Shown here piece by piece: positions 1-10,992 of a DNA stretch of 64,000 nucleotides. The position numbers and the translations under genes are program-made. Under the pieces are notes generated by a model. The model worked only from the letters and a program-made list of their open reading frames with translations. It was not told where the DNA came from and ran no database searches. Within the stretch, counting starts at the first letter, position 1, and every line of letters begins with the position of its first letter. The stretch is taken from contig CM070620.1 of assembly GCA_036346255.1 (NCBI GenBank), forward strand, positions 13,318,671 through 13,382,670, in the 5' to 3' direction. The stretch is from Ampelocalamus luodianensis (lineage: Eukaryota > Streptophyta > Magnoliopsida > Poales > Poaceae).

Positions 1-9
1 TTCTCCGGC

Positions 10-1800
10 ATGTGCTTCATGGCCCTCGGGGGCGAACTGAGCGACAGCGAGCTGTACTCCGACTCGGACGAGGTATGTCCCACTTACGACCAGCTCAATC
101 ATGCTTTTCTTAAGCTAGGTGGTTTTCATGCTAGAGCTAGGGCTAAGTGTACTGAGTTAGAGAAGGAAGTAGATAGACTATCACGGGAACTTACCTCACT
201 TACATCCGCTCCCTCCGTGATGATTGTGATACTTGCGTGTGCTCTGTTAGGTGACATGGAGAAACTAAGGACCTCGCATGATAGTGTGTCCTCAGAGCTT
301 GATAGTGTTAAGGTGAAGAATGTTAGTCCGCTTGCTGAGTTAGAGTTGAGTAGGATGGCTGTTACCCTACTTACTACTGATGAGACTACTTCTCCCACCT
401 CATGTGAGGATAAGGACATTGCTGCTAGAGGATCTTGTGCCATGCTCCTTGATCTGCCCGAGTCTTGTGAAAATTGCAATAACTTGAAGATGAACTTAAA
501 ACGGGCAGATCATAAAATTGTTGAACTACAAGCTTCTTTACTTGAGCCGATTGATTCATGCTTGAACTGTCCTAAGTTAATCTATTTGAACTTGGAGCCG
601 TCTCTAAACAGTTTCAAGATATGATTGATCATGATAGGAAGTTGGCTCAGTTGCTTCTAAGGACCTGTTAGCTCACCATGCATTAATTGTAACAAACTAA
701 AATCGACTTGATTGCTTTGGATGAGAAATGTGTGAAGCTAACTAAGGACCTTCTAGAGAAGCCTCATTGTGCTTGTAATGTGATTGATGGTGTGGGAGAA
801 GCCCGGGGTAAGGGTGAGACGCCTAGAGACGCGAACCAACTTTGCTAGTAGTAGGACTGTCCCTCAGTAGTGTGTGTGTGCACAAGCCATTCTTTCCTCT
901 CTGTTGGTTCTTCTTACGCTCCCTTACCTTCTGCTGTCTCTTCTTCCCCCTGCTCTTCTTGCACCTCTCTGTTTCGGGAGTGTCAGTACCTTATGAACAC
1001 TCTCGAGAGATTTGTAGGAGGCAAGAAGAAGCTCAATCTTATTCTAGACCAATCTAAGATCTGCAGATTTAATCAAGGTCTAGGATATGATTTTTATGAG
1101 GACATAAGGAAGCATCCACCTGCTGTGCTTAGACCCATAGCACCAGGTGTGATCAAGACTAAGCCTAGGACCGAGAAAGTCCAATTTAAGTCAGCGGGCT
1201 ATGTCCAGGGGATTTCTGACAGCAAGGTGATTCCACCTCTGCTTCAGCCTCTCAGAAGGTGAAGCCTCCCCGTGCTGCTTCTACCTCTCAGAAGGTGAAG
1301 TATCACCGCACCTTCGCCGGAAGATGGACACACAGTCGATCGATGCTTCAGGCGCGCCAAGATCGCGCGTAGAGACCGTGTTGAGTCTCTTAGGCGTATT
1401 CAGGGTCGGCCCGAGACTTTGAGTGCACCTAGGACCAACACGAGATCTAGGACTGTTGAGTCTGTGTTTGGCGAGTATCGAGGACTCGGTTTTACGAAGT
1501 TTTCGGTTTCGTCCTCGATATGCTCTGGTCGTGACTTCCGCCGTCCTGAGGGTAGATCTCGTTTTCTCCATCAAGATAGCTACCCGCGGCGTGATCAGCT
1601 TGTTGCCAGTGTTCCGACTCGCTCTCCCTTAGCAGTCGGACCTAGCAACAGCTTCAGGTCTGCTCATAGACTTTCTGCTTTGAGTGACAGAGAGCGTAGG
1701 ATAGATAGAGGTCAGTCGTGCTTGACTACTTCATCTGCTCGACGTATTACTCAGTATTGGGTGCCAAAATCACTGTTGATTTACCCTAGTACTGAGACTT
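10..1800 (+). pseudogene. gag remnant of Sirevirus-like copia element
   Basis: In life this would be the nucleocapsid polyprotein that packages element RNA in the cytoplasm. The first 615 bases read as one frame rich in acidic and coiled-coil sequence (ARAKCTELEKEVDRLSREL), typical of the C-terminal half of Sirevirus gag. Further gag-like sequence continues in shifted frames: a block near 1000-1260 reads FVGGKKKLNLILDQSK and a lysine- and proline-rich tail follows. Near 1320-1365 a shifted frame gives KDGHTVDRCF, the second half of a CCHC zinc knuckle, whose upstream cysteines are not preserved. There are multiple stops and frameshifts, and the N-terminus is outside the window. The serine- and arginine-rich frame at 1419-1814 is probably low-value readthrough before protease. 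Confidence 0.7.
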
Positions 1801-1807
1801 TACTCTC

Positions 1808-4800
1808 TTGTTGACTCAGGTTCGCCGGGCAGGGAAGGGAAAGGATTGGCTTGTAGACTCTGGGTGTTCACGACACATGACCGGAGATTCCCGTTGGTTT
1901 TCTTCCCTTGCCCGTGCCCCAGGTGATGAGACGATCACCTTCGGAGACGCTTCGTCTGGGCGTGTCATCGCCAAAGGTACAGTGCACGTTAATGATTCTT
2001 TTATCTTAAAAGATGTTGCTTTGGTTAGTAAGCTGCAGTATAATTTGCTTTCAGTCTCTCAGCTTACCGATGACGGTTTCGAGGTGAACTTTAAGAAAAA
2101 TGCTTGCAAAATCCTTGATTCTTCGGGTAGTCTGGTTTGCGGGATTTCTAGATATGGGAGGATCTTTCGTGCTGATTTTATTGAGTCTTCTGGTAATCCT
2201 CTCAGGTGTTTAGTTGCTTCTGAGTCCCGTGATCTCTCTTTCTGGCATAGGAGACTTGGTCATATTGGTTTTGACCATTTGACCGGAGTTAGCGAACACG
2301 ATCTCATTCGTGGTCCGCCAAAACTCAAGATGGTCAAAGATCTTGTTTGCGCTCCATGCCGTCACGGCAAGATGGTTGCCGTTTCTCATCCTCCGATCCA
2401 CGATTACTATGACCGATGCACGACAGTTTGCTCCACATGGACACAGCTTGGACCACTGAGTCTGATCGGCGGGAGGGAAGTGGTATGTTCTTGTTGTGGT
2501 CGATGACTTCTCGAGGTATTCTTGGGTGTTTTTCCTAGCCTCAAAGGATGAGACGTTTTCACATTTCCGAGGTCTTTTTAGTAGGCTTTCTGTTGAGCTT
2601 CGAGGTGCCTTACGAGCGATCCGCAGATGACAATGGCACGAATTCAAGAATTCCTACTTTGAGAGTTTCGTGGTGAGGCAGTGTAGAGCACCGTTCTCTT
2701 CTCCATCGTCCCTCGTCAGAATGGCGTTGTGGAGAGGAAGAACCGTACCTTGGTCGAGATGGCCAGGACGATGCTTGATGAGTACTCTACACCGAGGAAG
2801 TTTTGGGCTGAAGCCATTGCGACCGCGTGCCATGTTTCGAATCGAGTTTTTCTTCGGGCACTCTTGCATCGCACTTCTTATGAGCTGAGATACGGCCGAA
2901 AGCCCAGCGTCTCTCATTTTCGTGTGTTTGGTTGCAAGTGTTTTATTCTGAAGTCTGGGAACCTAGACAAGTTCGAGTCACGTTCCTGTGACGGTATCTT
3001 TCTAGGCTACTCGACTTCTTCGCGGGCTTATAGGGTCTGGAACTGCGAGTCTAGCAAGTTGGTAGAGACCTGCGAGGTGACTTTGACGAGGCGGTCAGGG
3101 ACTAGGCCGATATCTCGAGTTCTCTAGAGCGATCCGAGACCATCTTTGTGGATGATGAGGACGATGGAGACGATGGTTGTTTACGATCGGCTCCTCATCC
3201 TCCCTTGAGATGCCTTCTTCCACGGCACCTCAAGGTGATCGACCCTGCCTACCATTTCCTCGGAGCTAGTGGCTCTGTTCTGCCTCGTCGCACACGAGGT
3301 AGAGGCCACTTCTTCTCCTCATCCGGACCTCCCGACATATCCGAGAAGACATCCTTGAGAGCGGATGATTGGAGACCTCTTGAGCGTGTCACACGCTCTA
3401 AGTCCGCTTTCTCAGTCTGTCTCCATTACGCTTTGTTGCCTCCTTTGAGCCTAAGGGCGTTTGTCACGCCCTTTCGATGAGTCTTGGGTCTTTGCCATGC
3501 ATGAGGAGCTAGAAAATTTCGAGAGGAACAAGGTGCAGTCGCTTGTTGAGCCCCTAGAGGTCACAATGTCATAGGTACCAAGTGGGTTTTCAAAAACAAG
3601 CAGAGTGAGGATGGGGTGGTCATTGAACAAGGCTAGATTGGTAGCTCGGGGTTTCTCCCAGGTTGAAGGTTTAGATTTTGAGGAGACCTTTGCCCCTGTA
3701 GCTAGGCTAGAGGCTATTAGGATTTTGCTTGCTTTGCGGCGTCTAAGGGCTTCAAGCTTTACCGGATGGATGTCAAGAGTGCCTTCCTCAATGGGTATAT
3801 TGAGGAAGAGGTTTATGTTAGACACCTCCGTGTTTCGAGAACCCCAAATACCCAAACCATGTCTACAAGCTTTCCAAAGCCTTGTATGGACTTAAGCAGC
3901 CCCTAGAGCTTGGTATGAGAGGCTTAAGTCCTATTTGTTGAGTCATAGGTTTGAGATGGGTAAGGTAGACAAGACCTTGTTCATTCGCAGCATGGCGATG
4001 ACTTCTTGCTCGTCGGTTATGTGGATGACATCATCTTTGGCGGCTCCTCTCATGATCTTGTCTCTCGGTTCTCCGATGTCATGAGTTCGAGTTTGAGATG
4101 AGCATGATGGGCGAGTTGAGCTTCTTCCTTGGCTTTGATCAAGCGGACTCGGAGGGTACCTTCTTGCATCGGGGCAAGTACACTCGAGACCTCCCGAGAC
4201 GCTCGATATGAGTGATGGAAAGCGGTGTCCACTCCTATGGCGACATCGCTTCACTCGACCTGATGAGGATGGCGAGCGATTGATCGAAGGAGTTTCGCGG
4301 CATGATTGGCTCCCTTTGTACCTCACCGCCTCGAGACCGGACATACACTTCTCCGTGTGTCTATGTGCTCGCTTCCAGGCTTCTCCTCGCGTATCTCACC
4401 GCCAGGCGGTGAAGCGCATCCTTCGGTACCTTCGAGCTACCATTGACTTTGGTATCTGGTACTCTTCCTCATCCTGTCTTTCCCTGAGAGCCTACTCAGA
4501 TGCAGACTTTGCTGGCTGTAGGATAGATAGGAAGAGCACTTCTGGCACCTGCCAATTCATTGGCACTTCTCTTGTGTCTTGGTCTTCTAGGAAGCAGTCC
4601 GGTGTTGCACAGTCCACCGCAGAGGCCGAGTACGTTGTCGCCGATTCTTTGCGGCCAGTGCTGGATGGTTTCGACATTGCGGGACTTTGGGTTAGCTATA
4701 GACAGCGTTCCACTCCTTTGTGATAACACTTCTGCTATTCACATTGCCAAGAACCCAGTGCAACATTCTCGGACCAAGCACATTGATATCAGATATCACT

Positions 4801-4905
4801 TCCTTCGAGACCATGTGGAGAAGGGTGACATAGTGCTCGGTTTGTGAGAGTGACCACCGGTTGGTGATATCTTCACCAAGCCATTGGATAGTTCAAGGTT
4901 TTCAC
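1808..4905 (+). pseudogene. copia pol remnant (protease, integrase, reverse transcriptase, RNase H)
   Basis: This would supply the enzymes for proviral processing, cDNA synthesis and integration. Protease: the DSG active site appears in WLVDSGCSRHMTGDSRWF near 1845. The GAG-pre-integrase zinc-binding region follows, with WHRRLGHIGF near 2240 and VCAPCRHGK near 2345. The integrase core is fragmented around 2430-2730, but its C-terminal part is readable at 2729-3100 (FWAEAIATACHVSNR, GIFLGYS). RT fragments are ARLVARGFSQVEGLDFEETF near 3630 and the catalytic YVDDI near 4020, in different frames. RNase H runs 4208-4850 (SDADFAGCRIDRKSTSGTC; KHIDIRYHFLRDHVEKGDI). Frameshifts near 2430, 3120-3480, 3590, 3880, 4090 and 4700, plus many stops, make it non-functional. 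The order of domains is direct evidence for copia rather than gypsy. Confidence 0.88.
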
Positions 4906-6653
4906 TCTGAGGGAGAACTTGGGGTGGTCTGTCCGTATGGACTGTAGTGAGGGGGAGTTTCTATTCTTTACTGCTTTACTTTACTATTTTTGCTCTTACT
5001 CCTTGTTGTTGCATTGCATTTAGGGTGCATTTGGGTTTAGTCCTCCTAGCATAGATTAGAGTGTTTCTCTAGTCGAGTTGCTTAGACTTCCTACTCTTAT
5101 TTTGTGATTGTAGGATGCTGCTTATTAGCTGTCTCTCTTCTCACTAGGTTGAGCTCACTCACTGCTTATAGGTTCTAGCGAGGTCGGGCCACCCTCGGAC
5201 AGGCAGTGCGTGTTTGCTCTCTAGTGTGTGTTTTCTTGTCGACTAATAGTCCTAGAGTCATATGGGGTAGATGGGAGTCGATCCTGAGCCATAGTATTCT
5301 CTATATCTTATCTATGCTTTAAGGATTTGCTGTTTTATGTTTTCTTTGCCGACTTCTCGATTTATTGCTTTGGTTCAAGGGAGTTCATTTGGGAGCTTAC
5401 GAGCTTAATATTGACATAACTCAACTTGAACTAAAAGTTGCATCTAATGTTGAGGGGGAGCTGGATCTTCTACATTTCTAGCATTCTGCATTGTAATATA
5501 ACTACATTGAGCCTTGATTATTATCCTGCTATAACATGTTTACAATGCTTTACACCTTGCCATGACTTGTGCTTATTTGCTAGATTTATCATGACTTCAT
5601 ATGTGTAGCCTAGCTTTTGCCATGATAAGTTAATTAAAATTGCTCAACTTAAACTAAAACTTGTCATGTTAGCACTTGAGATTAGTCTTTCTTGAGCTAT
5701 CCTTTTATGATTCATGCCATGTCAAATAGGCTGGGTAGAGCGTTGAATCTATATTGAGCCTTAGATTGAGCTGTTTTAGTCTCTTGATGATGCATGAGTT
5801 AGTACAACTTGTTAAAAGGCAAAAAGATCTCTTTTGTGCGAAAAAACTGATCTCACTAATTCTCTCCTATGAGACAGCTTGCCATTGCACTTGGCATGAA
5901 CTTAGGGGGAGTTTTGGGTGACCTAGACTATCTTCTTAAGCTTCTCGCTTGGAGTAGTCGCATAAGGCTTGAGACCTAGCACATGATAAAACAAAAATCT
6001 GATTGGCAACAACCATGAATTTCAAAAGAAAATATGTTTTATGTGTTCAATTTGCTTAAAGCTACAAAAATAATCAAGTACTTAACCAATGTTTCATTCT
6101 TGAGCATAGCTCTCTATTTTGTCTCAATAGTAGTTCCTTGTTCCGCTTAGCTTATTGACATGGCTGCATCATCCTAGGATATCTCTAGCTAAACTTTGCT
6201 CATTGATGACTTGACTTGCTCATAAAATGCATTACATTTCAGCTCGTCATCTATGTGCTCGAGCTAGGATATACATGTCTTGTCATGATCTAGATAGCCT
6301 TTTATTGAGTTATGGCTTGGTGTATTACATTATGGTCGGTATGGATAATCCTCATGGCTCTAAATGCTTAAATAAACAAACTTGATCTTTTCATCATTTG
6401 ACATGTCATATTCTCTCTATTGCATCTTGATGCGGTTATTGCCAAAAGGGGAGAATAGAGAAGAAAAGTCCATTGGAAACAATTTAGAGCTTTGGAGATC
6501 AATTTGCTCTTTCAGCTTGTTGCTCTAGTGTTTCTTACATCGACATGGTCATTAGCTTCTTTTTCTTTTCTTTGGACCATGTTGGTTTCTTCAAAATCAA
6601 ACTCAACTTCTTGCTTTTTCTGGGTTTGTCAATATACTCATCAAGGGGGAGAT
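4906..6653 (+). other. Non-coding tail between pol and 3' LTR, with repeated polypurine tracts
   Basis: No open frame of note is present. GGGGGAG tracts occur at about 4949, 5453, 5905 and 6645; the last, AAGGGGGAGA, abuts the LTR and is the likely priming site for plus-strand synthesis. Repeated upstream polypurine tracts are a reported feature of Sireviruses. Nothing here resembles the envelope-like ORF some members carry. Confidence 0.65.
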
Positions 6654-7159
6654 TGATGAACCATGTGGAGGTAACCACATGTGTATGATGAGTAATTGAT
6701 ATTGGTTTAGGTAAGTCGAGTTGGTTTAAGTGGTTCGGAGTCGAGTCGTTGCGTGGCGCAGTCGGGCTCGATCGGACTTGGTCAAACTTTGTCGTATGGG
6801 ATTAGGATGCATATTCTGATAATTTCGACGAGTTTGGTCTTCGGCATGGTAAGTGATGTTATTTACGCTTTCATATATCGGCGGTGCTATTTGATGTGTT
6901 TCTTGTGCGTGTGGTGCGGGACATCGGGCGAGTCGTGGCGAGACACGGTGGACCGGACTAGGCGCAGTGGCGCCGAGGTCGAACGGTCGGGATGTGTCGA
7001 AGACGACGTGGACTCGAGGTGGTTGCGAGCGTGCGAGACAAGGAGCGAAGCTTCCCGAGAAGGTGCGGGAGGCGAAACGGGAATTTCGCAAGATCGCACA
7101 GCGGAGCGGGCTCTATTGGACTTAGCGGGCGTAGCGGGTGGAGACCCGTTAGCCAAGGC

Positions 7160-7167
7160 TATATAAA
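7160..7167 (+). promoter_or_regulatory. LTR TATA box
   Basis: TATATAAA follows a GC-rich U3 stretch and is about 500 bp into the LTR. Transcription would begin roughly 25-35 bp downstream, defining the R region. This is inferred from sequence only. Confidence 0.6.
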
Positions 7168-7869
7168 GGATTGAGGGCTGCATGCCCATGGGAACACTTG
7201 TGAGAGAGTTAGGGTTTTGTGAGTCAAAAGAGGCTTTGGAGGTGGTTTTACCTTTGTGTCTTTAGTTGGTGAGAGGGGTAGAAGGCAACAGAGTGTGTTC
7301 CCAGGTGTTTTCTTCCATGTCCCCTATGTGAGAGTTCTAGAGAGTGTTCATCCCTTCTCAAGCATGTATGGTTGAAGGATTGAGAGAGGTTGAGGTTGAG
7401 GATTAAGTGGAGAGTCTTGTAATCATTCCTCTATATGTAATCGTGGTATCGGGACTACTCTTTTGTTTTGAAATGAAGATCTGAACTCATTTCCCTTTCA
7501 TTCTGTCTCTGTTCTTCGTTTGTCTCAATGTTGGATTTTTGATTCTTTGATTTTGAGTTCTTGCTTGCTGGGATTGGCCAAAATGGGTTGCTCCATGATG
7601 GGTGAGTACTTCAAGATCATTTGATCAAGGATCCCAAGAGCCAACCTCATTTAATCTCAGATTTGGATTTTTGGCTTGCTCTGTTCATTTGTTTAGTTCT
7701 AGGGTTTAGGTGGAAATCTCGTTTCCCTTTTTGAGATGGCTTGAAATTTGGCTTGTAGAGTCCAAGGGCTATTGCTAACATATCTGCAAAGTCTCATTGC
7801 CAAAGGATCAAAAGGTATGTCAATTTTAGTTTTGGTTTTTCAGCTGTCGGGACGAACTCCAGGATAATC

Positions 7870-8064
7870 GGTAGTACCTTTCATTTGCCTGCGGTAGTAC
7901 CTCAGTGCGGTAGTACCTCTGAATACACTGCGGTAGTACCGATTATAGGTAGTACCTCTCATTTGCCTGCGGTAGTACCTCAGTGCGGTAGTACCTCTCA
8001 GTACACTGCGGTAGTACCTATAATAGGTAGTACCACTGGTTACACTGAGGTAGTACCTATTGCC
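7870..8064 (+). repeat. Five 39-bp tandem units, each with two GGTAGTACC motifs
   Basis: GGTAGTACC starts at 7870, 7893, 7909, 7932, 7948, 7971, 7987, 8010, 8026 and 8049. The gaps alternate 23 and 16 bp without exception, giving a 39-bp unit. Units 1 and 3 are nearly identical, as are 2 and 4, so there is a 78-bp higher order. The motif is a near-palindrome (GGTA-G-TACC). It lies in the transcribed R/U5 part of the LTR. Confidence 0.9.
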
Positions 8065-9042
8065 CTGATTTCTTTAGCACTTTCTCGGTTTTTGTTTGTT
8101 GAGCTTGGGGGTTAGGAGTAGATTCAATACAAGTCTTCCACTGTGCTTAATTATTGATCTTCATAGTTCTCATAGCTATTGAAGTGAAATTTGTGTTGAA
8201 TCCATTTTAAACGAAAAATCGGATCGAGCTCCTATTCACCCCCCCTCTAGTCGCCTATTCGGTCCTACACCAATCCTGCTTACTGTCTAGCAAGCTAACA
8301 CGTGCCAAAGGGCACTGTTCTGTTGTCTACACACACAGCACAACTCAAGCCCTACATGTTCCATAATCCATATCCACATCCACACATTCCAACACAGAAA
8401 CCCTACTATCTCACATGGAAATTAAGGGGGCTAGAGAACGACCAATAGGATTGTAAAGAAGCTAGACCTAACTAGCAAGCATGCGTAGTGATTCACCAGT
8501 GTGGATATAATCTAACAGTTGCTTGTGCTTGGCATCGATCTGGTGGCCAAATTCTATAACTATATCTCTCTTAGTACTTTGCATGAACCTTTTGTCATCA
8601 TCTGAACTATTCCCTCACATTTTGTTACGATTATACGGTAGGTGGGGAGCAATGACTCGATCAGCCTTCCACCCCTTCCTCTCGATCGGTCGTTCATGCG
8701 TATCGATCTACACGAATATATCCTCCAGGTTTAAACTTCTCCGGCTTGAGTTAATTAAGCAGCCACGCGAACAACGATACTATTTAAGAACGGCATGAAT
8801 GGAATTACAAATGTGCAACTATATTGGTCGTCGTCAATCGTTGCTAGGGATGAAGGGGAGCATGACCGGGGATACCTTCTTTTTACTAGTACAGTACTAC
8901 TACCTTCCAGGCTTAATTTCAGAGAGAATATATGCTGCCTGCAACAACTCGCACAAGGGGAACCATACATGGCTCTCAATCTGGCCTGGAGCTCGCTGCT
9001 CGCCTGCTCCTCTCCAATATTTGGATCTTCACCGTCAACATT

Positions 9043-9066
9043 GCCGGTGCCGGTGCCGGTGCCGGT
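9043..9066. repeat. (GCCGGT)4 hexanucleotide microsatellite
   Basis: Four perfect GCCGGT copies run directly into a short GT-rich run. It would be expected to be length-polymorphic. Confidence 0.9.
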
Positions 9067-9487
9067 GCGTGTGTGTGTCTACGTCCGGGCGTCCGCGGTT
9101 TCATACTTGCAGTCGTAGAGCCAATGTTCGGATCGATCGACGGTGCAATATTAATCCAGGAATGAACACGTGTGTGTATGTATGCAGTACATATGTAGCT
9201 AGATAGGTACATGCATGAAACATCTGAAGAAGCCCGATCCAGATATATAGGATCTACCGACAGACACGCGGACAAAACGGCGGCATGAATACGAAGAACC
9301 GAAGGGCGTAGGCGTACAGGTGGCCGTACGTACGTGGAAGCGCTTCTCACGGACACATAATCCGATGTGACGAGTTCGCGCGTGATAGAGGGGGCCTAAT
9401 CCCAAGACCATCTCCTGCTGACGTTCATGGAAGATTCCGCGATCTATATCGATCTGATGTTGCTGCAGTACGTATGCAAATTGCTGT

Positions 9488-9679
9488 GCTGGATTCAGGC
9501 TAGCAGAGGCAGATTTATGCATAAGATAGTTTTGAACGGGAGAGCGAGGCTGGATTCAGGCTAGCAGAAGCAGATATATCATATATGCATAAGATAGTTT
9601 GGAACGGGAGAGCGAGGCTGGATATTCAGGCTAGCAGAAGCAGATATATGCATAAGATAGTTTGGAACGGGAGAGCGTG
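9488..9679. repeat. Three tandem copies of a 61-68 bp unit
   Basis: Copies lie at 9488-9548, 9549-9616 and 9617-9679. Each begins GCTGGAT(AT)TCAGGCTAGCAG and ends GAACGGGAGAGCG. Length differences come from a small AT insertion in copies 2 and 3. It is located about 1.2 kb upstream of the P450 promoter. Confidence 0.9.
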
Positions 9680-10808
9680 ACTCGCACATACACTTCGCTG
9701 CTAGCTAGCTAGCTGGGGGATGGCCGGCTGGGTCTACCACACTTGTGATCGTGACGTTTACTAGCTCGTTGCATCCTCACAACAACAAACCAAAAGCGAG
9801 CTAGCGCAGAAAAAAAAGCTGGACTGTTGACTCGCTTTTCGATTGGTTCTTTACAATTTGGGTGTGCCGGTGCATATTCAATTAATCCTTTTATTCTACT
9901 GTTCTCTGTTCTGTTATATTTTTTCTCACAGACATGCACCAAAGGTGTTCTTATCCGCAAAGTTTACGTAGGATCGAGCGCTATTTTTAGTCTAAAAAAG
10001 ACTGCACCTGAGAGTCCCTAAGCACGTTAAGTTCTTCCATACAAATCGACTGATTCTGAAATTCGCCATTGGGAGTTAGGAGTACCGTTGCATTTTCCTC
10101 GTCAAAAATTATCGTTGCATTTTACAAAGCTCAACAATTTTATTGATGAGTAGTGCTTCCATGCTTTTCCCTCCAATAGGCTTGCACAAATCCTAAAGCA
10201 CTTTAAAGAGGTAAGTTGCACTCATCCGTCGAACTAATTAATGGCAATCTGTATTTGAGTTTTGGAATTGCTATTTCTAAGTTTACTGATTTTTTTAAGT
10301 TTAAATCAATTATTGTGCTGTTGAATTAGTGCAAAGATCGATGTGCTGTATGATTGGATTTGATTTAATTGATAAAAAATGTGACTTTTGCACATTACGA
10401 ATAGACAACCCCTTTGAGTTTATCCAATGGAAAGACACCATGAACATTCAAAACATAACAGCTTATGTTTGAGCTACTGGGCTAATGGAACCATCTAACT
10501 GGGAGAAAGGAACAATTCATGGTCTGGAGAACAGCCGGCAATCCATTGCTAGCTGTACATGCTTTTATGCTAAACCGTGCGCACTGAGCCAACCATAAAC
10601 AGGCAGCCACTCTAAAAAGTTGAGAACAGAACAGCTTAATTCCTGTGGCATGCACCACAGTCTTCAGAACATCACAACACAATACAAGCTTCTGGGTGGA
10701 TTCTTTCCGTCAAAAAGAAAAAAAACATTTGGAAGGATTCTGTGGCAATAATTCCTCCCCCTCCATTTGTTTATGTTCCTGCCGTTCACAGCATTGGGCT
10801 AAAACCTT

Positions 10809-10816
10809 TATATAAA
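10809..10816 (+). promoter_or_regulatory. Putative TATA box of the P450 gene
   Basis: TATATAAA lies 177 bp upstream of the start codon in a region with CT- and CA-rich sequence typical of plant core promoters. A transcription start near 10840 would give a leader of about 150 bases. This is inference from position. Confidence 0.55.
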
Positions 10817-10992
10817 CAGAAGCAACCCCCCACACACTCCTATAACAAAGCACACACGGCTGACAGCTCTCGGTACATGCAAACCATATCTCGCACTAGC
10901 TTTTCTTGCCTCCCCACAGCCATTGACCTTGCCCTAATAGAAACACTGGTTTATCACTAGTAACCTTCTTCTCACCACCGATCTTGGAGGCC

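Larger units (their letters stand above)
1..8269 (+). mobile_element. Ty1/copia (Sirevirus-like) LTR retrotransposon, 5' truncated by window
   Basis: Seen: pieces of gag, protease, integrase, reverse transcriptase and RNase H occur in copia order on the + strand. They are followed by about 1.7 kb of non-coding DNA and a terminal repeat ending at 8269. The integrase-before-RT order is the Ty1/copia order. The coiled-coil gag C-terminus, the long tail after pol with several GGGGGAG tracts, and an LTR ending in a CACCCCCCTCTAG-type motif are Sirevirus traits (family knowledge). The 5' LTR and gag start lie left of the window. All reading frames are broken, so the copy is not autonomous. The target duplication cannot be checked without the left flank. 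Confidence 0.88.
6654..8269 (+). repeat. 3' LTR of the Sirevirus-like element (1616 bp)
   Basis: It begins TGATGAACCATG directly after the polypurine tract and ends in CCTACA at 8269, after a CACCCCCCCTCTAGTCG stretch that is characteristic of Sirevirus LTR ends. A short perfect inverted repeat, CATGTGG/CCACATG, sits at 6662-6681. A TATA box lies at 7160, dividing U3 from R. The start is inferred from the TG plus PPT position; the matching 5' LTR is outside the window, so the ends were not confirmed by pairing. Confidence 0.75.
8270..10808. other. Intergenic region upstream of the P450 gene
   Basis: No supported gene was found. It contains short simple repeats (GCCGGT at 9043, TACGTACG and GCTAGCTAGC runs near 9325 and 9700) and a three-copy tandem repeat at 9488-9679. 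The part from about 10030 to 10440 is AT-rich and MITE-like in composition, but no inverted ends could be paired. Confidence 0.6.
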
